Source: Hymenobacter fodinae (GTDB lineage: Bacteria; Bacteroidota; Bacteroidia; Cytophagales; Hymenobacteraceae). Taken from it: 64,000 nucleotides of DNA. Made by a program: the position numbers and the translations under genes. This document shows positions 36,369-44,898 of this stretch, one piece after another. The notes below the pieces were generated by a model. The model saw nothing but the letters and a program-made list of their open reading frames with translations. It was not told where the DNA came from and ran no database searches. The stretch lies in assembly GCF_004745825.1 (NCBI RefSeq), contig NZ_SRLA01000001.1, forward strand, positions 992,001 to 1,056,000, in the 5' to 3' direction. The stretch's first letter is position 1, and each line of letters starts with the position of its first letter.

Positions 36369-38213
36369 GTGCCTGTTTCTTCCGCTGTTCGTCCTCTGTC
36401 TGTTTCACCCGCCGAGCTTTTCCAGGAAAACCTAGCTCACTATACGGAGCGCGAAGCCTACTTCGCGGGGCGGCACCGAATGGTGGCGCTGGTGCGGCTG
36501 CTGGTGTTTGGGGGCGCGGCCGTAGGGGCGTGGCTGCTGTTTACGAGCGGGCAAGTGTTGGCTGGCTTCGGGCTGCTGTTTGCCGCTTACCTCGTGTTTC
36601 TGGGCCTGGTGCGCTGGCATACTACAGTCGGCTACCAGCGGGAGCATCACCGCCTGCTGGCCCAGCTCAACCGCGACGAGCAGCTGCGCTTAGAAGGCAA
36701 GCTCACGGGCTTCGACCCCGGCCTACGCTACCTCGATACCCAGCACCCCTACGCCGCCGACCTCGATGTATTCGGGAGCCACTCCCTGTTTCAGCTACTC
36801 AACCGCAGTACCTCCCGGCTAGGCCAGGACTGGCTGGCGGGCTGGCTGCTGGCCCCGAGCCCAGCCCCGGCGGTACGGGAGCGGCAGCAGGCCACCGCCG
36901 AGCTGGCCCCCGATGTGGCCTGGCAGCAAGAGTGGCAAGCCCGGGCCCGCCACTACGCACGCCAGGAGCAAGACCCCCGAGAGTTTGCTACTTGGCTGCA
37001 ACTCCCCGATTTCTTCATGGGTAAAGGCTGGCTGCTGCCCCTGCTGGTGGTGCTGCCCCTGCTCACGGTGGGTGGCCTAGTGGCCCTGCTGAACGACTAT
37101 GGCCCCTGGTACCTGTTCGGCGGGTTGCTGCTGACTAGCTTCCTTAACTCTACCTTCCGCGCCCAGCGCGCGGATTACTACCAGCACGCCACCGCTATGC
37201 GCGACGCCCTGCGGGCCGCCCACGATCAGTTGGCCCTGTTTGAGGCGCGCGACTGGCAAGATGCGGCCTTGCGCCGTCTGCACCGCACGCTGCAAGTAGC
37301 CGAGGGCATTACGGCCTCCCAGTTGCTGGGCTGGCTGGCCCGCATTGCCGGGTGGTTTTCGTTGCGCCAGAACCCAGCCGTGGCCGGTACGGTAAACAGC
37401 CTGCTGCTCTGGGACCTGTGGGGGATGTGGCAGATGGAGCGCTGGAAGCGCCGCCTCGGTGGTAAGCTGGAGCCTCTGCTGGAAGCCGCCGCCGAGCTGG
37501 ATGCATTGGTGAGCCTATCCGCCTTTCGGGCCGCTAATCCCGAGTATGCACAGCCTAGCCTGAGCACCGAACCCTTGGAGGTAGCGGCCGAAGCCCTAGG
37601 CCACCCCCTTATCTTCGACCACCAGCGCATCACCAATAACTTCAGTCTGAGTGGCCTAGGCCAGACTACCGTAATTACGGGCTCGAACATGGCCGGCAAG
37701 AGCACCTTCCTGCGTACCGTAGGCCTCAACCTGGTACTGGCTCAGGCCGGTGCTGTAGTAGCCGCCAATAGTTTCTGGTGCAGCCCCATGCAAGTGTACA
37801 CGGCCATGCGCACCAACGACAACCTCGCCGAAAATACCTCTTCTTTCTACGCTGAGCTAAAGCGCTTGCGCCTGTTGCTAGACCTGGCCGAGGCACCCGC
37901 CGCGGCCCAGTTGCCCGTGTTCTACCTGCTCGATGAAATTCTGAAGGGTACCAACTCCCAGGACCGCCACCGCGGGGCCCGCGCCTTGGTGCACCAGTTG
38001 CACAAGCGCCCGGCCAGTGGCCTAGTCAGCACCCACGACCTGGAGCTGGCCGCCCTGGAGCAGGAACTGCCCGGCACCGTCCGCAATTTCAGCTTCAATA
38101 GTTTCCTGGAGCCCGACGGCACGCTGCGCTTCGACTACCATCTCACACCAGGCGTGTGCCGGGCTTTCAATGCTAGTCAACTCATGCGTCTGATGGGTAT
38201 TATGCTGGATTAA
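36369..38213 (+). CDS. Membrane-anchored MutS-like ATPase
   Basis: A 614-residue protein with a MutS C-terminal ATPase domain but no mismatch-recognition domain I. Two membrane hairpins occur: about 38-76 (LVRLLVFGGAAVGAWLLF) and 220-257 (LLPLLVVLPLLTVGGLVALL). The ATPase domain has Walker A GSNMAGKSTFL (about 438-448), Walker B FYLLDEIL, and STHDLELAAL. It starts with GTG 36369. Similar membrane MutS-family proteins occur in many Bacteroidota and are probably not mismatch repair enzymes. Function unknown. Confidence 0.85.
   Translation: MPVSSAVRPLSVSPAELFQENLAHYTEREAYFAGRHRMVALVRLLVFGGAAVGAWLLFTSGQVLAGFGLLFAAYLVFLGLVRWHTTVGYQREHHRLLAQLNRDEQLRLEGKLTGFDPGLRYLDTQHPYAADLDVFGSHSLFQLLNRSTSRLGQDWLAGWLLAPSPAPAVRERQQATAELAPDVAWQQEWQARARHYARQEQDPREFATWLQLPDFFMGKGWLLPLLVVLPLLTVGGLVALLNDYGPWYLFGGLLLTSFLNSTFRAQRADYYQHATAMRDALRAAHDQLALFEARDWQDAALRRLHRTLQVAEGITASQLLGWLARIAGWFSLRQNPAVAGTVNSLLLWDLWGMWQMERWKRRLGGKLEPLLEAAAELDALVSLSAFRAANPEYAQPSLSTEPLEVAAEALGHPLIFDHQRITNNFSLSGLGQTTVITGSNMAGKSTFLRTVGLNLVLAQAGAVVAANSFWCSPMQVYTAMRTNDNLAENTSSFYAELKRLRLLLDLAEAPAAAQLPVFYLLDEILKGTNSQDRHRGARALVHQLHKRPASGLVSTHDLELAALEQELPGTVRNFSFNSFLEPDGTLRFDYHLTPGVCRAFNASQLMRLMGIMLD
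37653..37664. repeat. Overlapping inverted pair of the iterated motif inside a gene
   Basis: TGGCCTAGGCCA within AGTGGCCTAGGCCAGA encodes SGLGQ in the MutS-like ATPase just before its Walker A motif, showing that the motif is tolerated in coding DNA. Confidence 0.7.
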
Positions 38214-38369
38214 GCGGGTGCAACGCGTTGTTGTTCAGTTAAATTAATGCCGTAACGAACTGCCTGAGTAGAAGTTTTTACTGCCAATCCGGCCACATTA
38301 AGGTCAGACTCGTACTTTGCGTAAGCTCAACCGACGTGGCTCCGGTGTTACCTTTTTACCTGACTTTTC

Positions 38370-39338
38370 GTGTACGTTCGTAATAATCTGCGCTGGCGCG
38401 TCATCTGGAAGTTCGCTTGGAAGAGTGTAGTGGTTTTTACCTGCTACTCCCTGGTGGTGTGCTTCATTTACGGGCCGCTGAATTTCCATTCGGTATCTAT
38501 TCCGTGGCAGCCGGTGGCGTTGCTGGGTACGGCCGTAGCTTTCTACATCGGCTTCAAAAACAATGGCTCCTACGACCGTTTCTGGGAAGGACGGCAGCTG
38601 TGGGGCGGTATTGTAAACACCAGCCGCACCTGGGCCGTGGAGGCGCTAGAATTTGTGACTTCCGTGGTAGATGCTCCGGGGGTAGAGGCGCCGGCCGCCT
38701 CCGCCCAGGAGCTTTCTGTGCGGCACCAGCGGCTGGTGTACCGCCAAATTGCCTGGTGCAATGCCCTGCGGCTAAACCTGCGCCGCCAGCCCGAGCAGTG
38801 GGATGCCGCCGTAGCTCCTTTCCTGGATGCGGAAGAGTCGGAGCGGTTACGGCAGGTGGCCAACCCGCCCGCCCACCTCATCCGCCAGCAAGCCGCCGAC
38901 CTGCGGGTGCTGCGGGAGGAGCGGGGCCTGCTCAACGACTTTCAGCACGTGACTATGATGGGTACGCTAGAGCGCCTTTATGATTTGCAGGGGGGCTGCG
39001 AGCGAATCAAGAACACGCCCTTTCCGCGCCAGTACGCCTTCTTTAGCTACGTGTTCATTTGGGTGTTTGTGGCGTTGCTACCGCTAGGCCTCATCGGCGA
39101 GTTTGCCAAGATGGGGCCCGACCACATTTGGCTGACGGTGCCATTTTCGGTGCTGGTGTCGTGGGTGTTCAATACCATTGAGGTGGTAGGCCACACCAGC
39201 GAAAACCCCTTTGAGAACGAAATGAACGACGTGCCCATGACGGCCATTTGCCGCACCATTGAAATTGACCTGCGCCAGATGCTGGGCGAAACGGAAGTGC
39301 CCAGCAAGCTGGAGCCCGTCAACGACATCTTATACTAA
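38370..39338 (+). CDS. Bestrophin family ion channel protein
   Basis: A 322-residue membrane protein (UPF0187/bestrophin). Start is GTG 38370. Transmembrane segments occur near 15-32, 43-60, 225-245 and 255-275. Family markers are AFYIGFKNNGSYDRFWEGR (about 56-74), the pore-region FSYVFIWVFVALLPLGLIGEF, and VVGHTSENPFENEMNDVP. Bacterial bestrophins are pentameric, often cation-selective channels. It is single-gene and ends at a hairpin terminator. Confidence 0.93.
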   Translation: MYVRNNLRWRVIWKFAWKSVVVFTCYSLVVCFIYGPLNFHSVSIPWQPVALLGTAVAFYIGFKNNGSYDRFWEGRQLWGGIVNTSRTWAVEALEFVTSVVDAPGVEAPAASAQELSVRHQRLVYRQIAWCNALRLNLRRQPEQWDAAVAPFLDAEESERLRQVANPPAHLIRQQAADLRVLREERGLLNDFQHVTMMGTLERLYDLQGGCERIKNTPFPRQYAFFSYVFIWVFVALLPLGLIGEFAKMGPDHIWLTVPFSVLVSWVFNTIEVVGHTSENPFENEMNDVPMTAICRTIEIDLRQMLGETEVPSKLEPVNDILY

Positions 39339-39362
39339 AAAACAGGCTCATCCTTGCCTCTC

Positions 39363-39395
39363 AAAAGCCCACTAGGCCTAGCCTGGTGGGCTTTT
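39363..39395 (+). terminator. Intrinsic terminator of the bestrophin gene
   Basis: AAAAGCCCAC (39363-39372) pairs with GTGGGCTTTT (39386-39395). The stem continues inward as TAGGC/GCCTG around loop CTA, so the loop and inner stem contain a CTAGGCCTAG copy of the iterated motif. Confidence 0.85.
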
Positions 39396-39506
39396 ATCTT
39401 ACTACAGGCGGGCTAGACCACCCTCACAGCAAAAGCTACCTGCTTACAACCTTTCCGCGGCAAGCTGCCTCTACAGGAGTAGAAATAACCTTATCGTATT
39501 ACTACC

Positions 39507-39860
39507 ATGTGGAATCGGATTGCCTTGTTATGCGCCCTTGCGGCCGGAGTTGCCGCGTGTAAAAAATCTGACGCCGAGCCTGCGCCGGCCAATCCCGTTA
39601 CCGTCCGCTACGCGCAAACCTTCTGCGCCGATCCGTGGATAACCTCAGCCACCAACCCCTCCACCGACGAGGGCTTTCAGACAGTTGTGGAGCAGTACGT
39701 GGGGCAGAAGAACATCAAGCTGTACAGTATCAAAATCAGCACTACGGCCATTTTGGGCAACTGCCGCACCTGCTCGTGCCCCACGGGGCGCACTCTGGAA
39801 GCCAAAGTCGAAGCCACCGACGTAGCGGCGCTCAAGCAGGTAGGCTTCCAGCAGCAGTAG
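39507..39860 (+). CDS. Hypothetical small lipoprotein
   Basis: A 117-residue lipoprotein. Signal MWNRIALLCALAAGVAACKKSDAEP has the lipobox Cys18. The mature protein has four cysteines, three of them in LGNCRTCSCPTGR, and a final VAALKQVGFQQQ. Family unknown; it resembles small secreted Cytophagales proteins with disulfide-type segments. Confidence 0.72.
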   Translation: MWNRIALLCALAAGVAACKKSDAEPAPANPVTVRYAQTFCADPWITSATNPSTDEGFQTVVEQYVGQKNIKLYSIKISTTAILGNCRTCSCPTGRTLEAKVEATDVAALKQVGFQQQ

Positions 39861-39952
39861 GGCAGAGGAGGGGTAGAAGCTGGCGTAAGCTGAACCTTAA
39901 CCTGGGTTAAAAGCCTGGCGTAGAGAGAAGCTCATCTTCTCGTTTTGCTTCT

Positions 39953-41515
39953 ATGGCTGCTACCCCCAATCCTACCCGCACTTCTGGCTCTACTACTTCC
40001 TCCTGGTTTGGCACCGCTAGTCCGCTACCCACTTTCAAACCGCTGAAAAAAGCCATTACTACCGATGTAGTTGTGGTGGGCGGGGGCATTGCGGGACTTA
40101 CAACGGCGTACCTGCTGGGTCGGGAAGGGCTAAAGGTGGTAGTGCTGGAAGATGGGGAACTGGCCAGCGGGGAAAGCGGCCGCACCACGGCCCACCTCTC
40201 TAACGCCCTCGACGACCGATATACCACCCTGGAACACCTGTTTGGGGAAGCGGGGGCCCGCCTCGCCGCCGATAGCCACGGCATGGCCATTACCCGCATC
40301 GAGGAAATCGTCAATCGTGAAAACATCGACTGCGACTTTACCCGGCTCGATGGTTACCTGTTTCTGCCCAAAGATGGCGACCCTAAAGAACTGGATGAGG
40401 AGCTGGAAGCAGCTCACCGGGCTGGCCTAGGCGGCGTTAAGCGTCTCAAAAATGCCAACACCAAAGGCTTCCATACCGGCGAGTGCCTGAAGTTTCCGAA
40501 CCAGGGCCAGTTTCATATTCTGAAATATCTGCAGGGATTAGCCCAAGCCATTGTGCGGCAGGGCGGCCAAATTTTTACCCACACCCACGTAACGGAGGTG
40601 CACGGGGGCAGCAAAGCCCGCGCCGTCGTATCCGATGAGGTGGACGTGCAGGCCAAGGCCGTGGTAGTAGCCACCAACACGCCCTTCAACGACCGGGTAG
40701 TGATGCACACCAAGCAGCACCCGTACCGCACCTATGCCCTGGCGGCGCGCGTGCCCAAGGGCTCTGTTACGCGGGCGCTGTATTGGGATACGGCCGACCC
40801 TTACCACTACATCCGGCTGCAGGAGCTAACTGAAGAAAACGCCCAGCACGACCTGCTAGTGGTTGGGGGCGAAGACCACAAAACTGGCCAGGAAGAAAAC
40901 CCCGAGGAGCGGCTGCGCTGCCTGGAAGAGTGGACGCGTGAGCACTTTCCCTCAGTAGAAAGCATCGAGTACCGCTGGTCGGGGCAGGTGATGGAGCCCT
41001 CCGACGGGCTGGGCTATGCCGGCCGCAACCCCCTCGACTCGGATAACCTCTACATCATCACCGGCGACTCAGGCCACGGCATGACCCACAGCACGCTGGG
41101 GGCACAGATTGTGACCGACTTGATTCAGAACCGCCCCAACCCCTGGGCCAACCTCTACGACCCCGGCCGCGTGACGGTGCGCCCAGAATCGGTGAAGGAG
41201 TTTGTGCGCGAGAACCTGAACGTGGCCGCCGAGTACACCGACCTGCTCACCGGCGGCGACGTAAGCAAAGAATCGGAGATTAAGCCCGGCACGGGTGCGG
41301 TACTGCGGCACGGCATTACCAAAGTAGCCGTGTACCGCGACGATGCCGGCCAGACCCACGAGTGCTCAGCCATTTGCCCTCACCTGGGCTGCGTGGTGCA
41401 CTGGAATGGCCTAGAGAAAAGCTGGGACTGCCCCTGCCATGGCTCGCGCTTCACCCCATTTGGAGAATTGTTAAACGGCCCCGCCAACTCCAACTTAGCC
41501 CCGGTTAAGGAGTAA
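39953..41515 (+). CDS. FAD-dependent oxidoreductase with C-terminal Rieske domain
   Basis: A 520-residue protein. The N-terminal DAO-type FAD domain (about 40-380) has VVVVGGGIAGLTTAYLLGREG and SGESGRTTAHLSNALDD. The C-terminal domain (about 420-520) binds a 2Fe-2S cluster through CPHLGCVVHW and CPCHGS. Such fusions are widespread in soil bacteria and oxidise small amines or amino-acid-like substrates, but the substrate is unknown. No signal peptide is seen. The cyanophycinase gene follows 64 bases downstream. Confidence 0.9.
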   Translation: MAATPNPTRTSGSTTSSWFGTASPLPTFKPLKKAITTDVVVVGGGIAGLTTAYLLGREGLKVVVLEDGELASGESGRTTAHLSNALDDRYTTLEHLFGEAGARLAADSHGMAITRIEEIVNRENIDCDFTRLDGYLFLPKDGDPKELDEELEAAHRAGLGGVKRLKNANTKGFHTGECLKFPNQGQFHILKYLQGLAQAIVRQGGQIFTHTHVTEVHGGSKARAVVSDEVDVQAKAVVVATNTPFNDRVVMHTKQHPYRTYALAARVPKGSVTRALYWDTADPYHYIRLQELTEENAQHDLLVVGGEDHKTGQEENPEERLRCLEEWTREHFPSVESIEYRWSGQVMEPSDGLGYAGRNPLDSDNLYIITGDSGHGMTHSTLGAQIVTDLIQNRPNPWANLYDPGRVTVRPESVKEFVRENLNVAAEYTDLLTGGDVSKESEIKPGTGAVLRHGITKVAVYRDDAGQTHECSAICPHLGCVVHWNGLEKSWDCPCHGSRFTPFGELLNGPANSNLAPVKE

Positions 41516-41579
41516 AGGCTGGGGTTTTGATGTCGCCTCCGCCTAGGCCAGTACTGTTTTCATTTCTCTTCGCCGCGCT

Positions 41580-42470
41580 ATGCCAACCGCCAAAAAACAC
41601 GCCGCCAAATCTCCCCGACAAGCCAGTTGCCCCCACCCAGAGGGAATTTTGATTCCGATTGGGGGGCACGAGCGCAAAGAGCAACTCTCGCAAAGCGAAT
41701 CGAGCAAAGACCCCGACGTGGCCCCGACGCTTATTCTGCAGCGCGTAGTGGATGAGCTTAAGGGCAAAGGGCCCATTGTGGTTATTCCAACGGCCTCGGA
41801 AGAAGCCGAGCAGGCGGGGCAGGAATACATTGAGATTTTTCGGGAGCTAGGAGCCGAGCACGTAGAAGTGCTTAACATCCAGGACCGCAACCAAGCCAAC
41901 GACGAAGAGCTGATAAGCGTGCTGCGCAAGGCCGGAGGGGTTATGTTCACGGGCGGCGACCAGTTGCGGCTTACTGCCCTGCTAGGCGGCACGTTGGTGC
42001 AGCGCATTATTCAGGAGCGTTACACATTTGAGCGGTTCCTGATTGCCGGCACCAGCGCCGGGGCCACGGCCATGAGCACCCCCATGATTTACCAGGGCCG
42101 CAACGATGCCGGCATGCTCAAGGATGAAATTCACATCACCACTGGCCTAGAGTTCTTGCGCGACGTAGCCATTGATACGCACTTCGTGGCCCGCGGCCGT
42201 ATTGTGCGCATGGCCCAGATTATTGCCACCAATCCGGCTTGTATTGGGCTGGGGCTGGAGGAAAACACGGGCGTAGTTATTACCCAGGGCCGCGAGCTGG
42301 AGGTAATTGGCGACGGCATGGTGGTAGTAGTAGATGGCATGACGTGCTCGTCTACCAACATCCATGAGGTAGAGCCGGGCATGCCTTTCACCATCCGCGA
42401 CCTGCGGGTGCACATGCTGGCCCGCGGGGAGCGGTATACCTTGCCCATTATCGAGCAGATCCATATTTAA
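41580..42470 (+). CDS. Cyanophycinase-type serine peptidase
   Basis: A 296-residue S51-type peptidase. The nucleophile Ser lies in AGTSAGATAMSTPMIY (about residue 157). Other features are ILIPIGGHER, FTGGDQLRLTALLGGT and LGLEENTGVVIT. Cyanophycinase (CphB) cleaves multi-L-arginyl-poly-L-aspartate to beta-Asp-Arg dipeptides. No cyanophycin synthetase gene is in view. The protein has no signal peptide, so it would act on an internal polymer. A motif copy lies just after the stop. Confidence 0.9.
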   Translation: MPTAKKHAAKSPRQASCPHPEGILIPIGGHERKEQLSQSESSKDPDVAPTLILQRVVDELKGKGPIVVIPTASEEAEQAGQEYIEIFRELGAEHVEVLNIQDRNQANDEELISVLRKAGGVMFTGGDQLRLTALLGGTLVQRIIQERYTFERFLIAGTSAGATAMSTPMIYQGRNDAGMLKDEIHITTGLEFLRDVAIDTHFVARGRIVRMAQIIATNPACIGLGLEENTGVVITQGRELEVIGDGMVVVVDGMTCSSTNIHEVEPGMPFTIRDLRVHMLARGERYTLPIIEQIHI

Positions 42471-42622
42471 GGCGTGGCCTAGCCATGTGCTTTCAGATAA
42501 TAGCCGGGTCTGCGCTACGCAGGCTCGGCTTTTTTCTGGTAGTTTGGCCGGGCGTCGGAGCCCGTCCGCCAACTGCGTACTATCGTATAGCCGACACGTA
42601 CCCGCACCCGCAGCCTGCTGCA

Positions 42623-44773
42623 ATGAACGACCATACCCGCAATTTTCAGTACTTTTTCTCCAGCCAAGATTTCTCCGATGGGTTGCGCACCACGCTTTCC
42701 ATCCTGATTCCGGGGGTAGCCCTGGGCTTGCTAGGCCACTTAGACCAGGGCCTCACCGTGTCGCTGGGCGCGCTGTGCATTAGCATTATTGATTCGCCGG
42801 GCCCGGTGGTGCACAAGCGCAACGGCATGCTGGCCGGCATTGCCCTGCTGCCGCTGGTGGCTTTGCTCACGGGCGTGGTGCAGCCGTATCTGTGGCTGCT
42901 AGGCCTAGAGGTAGTGGTGCTCAGCTTCGTGTTTACGCTGTTTCTGGTGTACGGCAACCGCGCCGCCTCGGTGGGTACGGCCGGCCTGCTGCTGCTGATT
43001 TTGATGATGGACCGGCACCTGCCGTTTCTGCAGCTATTGCAGTATACTGGCCTAGTAACGGCGGGCGGTATCTGGTATATGCTCATCAGCCTGCTCACTT
43101 ACCAGATTCGGCCGTACCGCCCGGCCCAGCAGGCTTTGGGGGAGTGCATTCGGTCCATTGCCGATTTCCTACGACTGAAGGCCGAGTTTTACCGCACGGG
43201 CACCAGCTTAGAGGAAGATTACCGCCGCCTAGTAGCCCAGCAGGTGACCGTGAACGAGAAGCAGGATGCCGTGCGCGAGCTGCTGTTCAAAACCCGACAG
43301 ATGATCAAGGAATCGACGGGGAACGGGCGGCGCTTGGTACTCACCTTCGTGGATGTCATCGACCTTTACGAGCACATCACGGTAACGTACTACGACTACG
43401 CCGCCATTCGGGCCCGCTTTGGGCCCTCGGGGGTGCTAGAGGCCATTGCCGAGCTAGCCGAGCTGATGGCCGCCGAGCTGGAAAACATGGGCTACGCCAT
43501 TCAGGCCAACCACGGGTTTCGACCGGGCGTGAACCTAACCGCTGGCCTAGAGCAGCTCAAGCTCCGCATCGATGCCCTCGAAGACCCCGCCCAGCCGGGG
43601 CATACGCTGGTGCTGAAGAAGATTTTGGTAAACCTGCGCAACCTCAACCAGCGCCTCCAGGATATTCAGGCCTACTTCGATGCCAGCGCCCCCACGCGCC
43701 TTGGCAACGACCTGGAGTTTGGCCGGTTTGTAGGCCACCAGAGCTTTGGGCTAGAGCAGTTGCGCGACCACCTTACCCTGAACTCCGGCGTATTTCGCCA
43801 CGCAGTGCGCATGACGCTGGCTTGCCTGGTGGGCTTTCTGGTGGCCAAAGTGGTGTTGCCTGGCCACCACAGCTACTGGATTCTGATGACCATCACCTAC
43901 ATGCTTAAGCCGGCCTTCAGCCTCACCAAGCAGCGTAATGTGCAGCGGGTGCTAGGCACGCTGGTAGGTGGTGTGGTAGGCAGCGTGGTGCTCTGGCTGG
44001 TGCATGATAAAGTAGCCCTAGTGGTGCTGCTAGGCCTGTTCATGCTGGTTTCTTTTAGCTTCACGCGCAGCAACTACATCGTGGCTGTCACCTTCATGAC
44101 GCCTTTCGTACTGATCCTGTTCAGCCTCATGGGGCTGCGTTACCTGCAGGTGGTAGAAGAGCGTGTAATTGATACCGTAACCGGGTGCCTGTTAGCCTTT
44201 GGCGCGGCGTATTTGCTGTTTCCGCGTTGGGAATCTGACCAGCTGCAGGACTATATGAAACAAGTGCTGCGTGCCAACCTGCGCTACCTGCAAACCCTGG
44301 CCGAAGCCCTGAACGGCTCGCCCGTGGCAGTAGTAGACTATAAGCTGGCCCGCAAAGAAGTGTACGTGAGCTCCGCCAACCTGGCAGCGGCCTTCCAGCG
44401 CATGATGTCGGAGCCGCGGGGCAAGCAACACCGCCCTAACGAGGTGCACGAGTTTGTGGTGCTCAACCACATCCTGTCCTCCAACGTGGCTTCCATCACC
44501 TCGGCCATGCTCAGCAGTGGCCGCCAAGCACCGCAGGTTGCTAGTTTGCTTAAACCCGTTCGGCACGCCCAGCACGCCCTGACCCGGAGCCTACGTACCC
44601 TCGACCCGCAGGAAGCCGAATTGCCCACCGCCCCCGAAAGCGCCGGGGTACCCGCCGAGGCACCCGTTGACCCGCAGCTCGTAGAGCAGCTCGATTTCAT
44701 TCAAAAAGTCAGCTCCGATATTCGGAAAGTAACGGAAGAAACGCTTACCAGCGAAACAAGCAGTGCGAGGTAA
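42623..44773 (+). CDS. FUSC family membrane protein (YccS/YhfK-like)
   Basis: A 716-residue protein from ATG 42623. The longer frame to 42485 is likely not used. Two blocks of membrane helices (about 20-180 and 400-530) flank and precede soluble helical parts, as in FUSC/aromatic-acid exporter or YccS families (IPGVALGLLGHLDQGLTVSLGA, ITYMLKPAFSLTKQRNVQRVLGT). The helix GTLVGGVVGSVVLWL is typical of the second half. Probable efflux of aromatic acids or related compounds, which I infer only from family. Ends near the multi-PAS kinase. Confidence 0.88.
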   Translation: MNDHTRNFQYFFSSQDFSDGLRTTLSILIPGVALGLLGHLDQGLTVSLGALCISIIDSPGPVVHKRNGMLAGIALLPLVALLTGVVQPYLWLLGLEVVVLSFVFTLFLVYGNRAASVGTAGLLLLILMMDRHLPFLQLLQYTGLVTAGGIWYMLISLLTYQIRPYRPAQQALGECIRSIADFLRLKAEFYRTGTSLEEDYRRLVAQQVTVNEKQDAVRELLFKTRQMIKESTGNGRRLVLTFVDVIDLYEHITVTYYDYAAIRARFGPSGVLEAIAELAELMAAELENMGYAIQANHGFRPGVNLTAGLEQLKLRIDALEDPAQPGHTLVLKKILVNLRNLNQRLQDIQAYFDASAPTRLGNDLEFGRFVGHQSFGLEQLRDHLTLNSGVFRHAVRMTLACLVGFLVAKVVLPGHHSYWILMTITYMLKPAFSLTKQRNVQRVLGTLVGGVVGSVVLWLVHDKVALVVLLGLFMLVSFSFTRSNYIVAVTFMTPFVLILFSLMGLRYLQVVEERVIDTVTGCLLAFGAAYLLFPRWESDQLQDYMKQVLRANLRYLQTLAEALNGSPVAVVDYKLARKEVYVSSANLAAAFQRMMSEPRGKQHRPNEVHEFVVLNHILSSNVASITSAMLSSGRQAPQVASLLKPVRHAQHALTRSLRTLDPQEAELPTAPESAGVPAEAPVDPQLVEQLDFIQKVSSDIRKVTEETLTSETSSAR

Positions 44774-44898
44774 GTGGCCTAGCAGGGCTTCCTATGAACT
44801 TCATTGCCAAGCGAGAAGGCTACTAGCAAGCGGCTGAGCAGATAAGCAGTGAAAAGCACCGCTTGGGGAAGGGTAGGAGTAGCCAAAAGCGGCAGACA

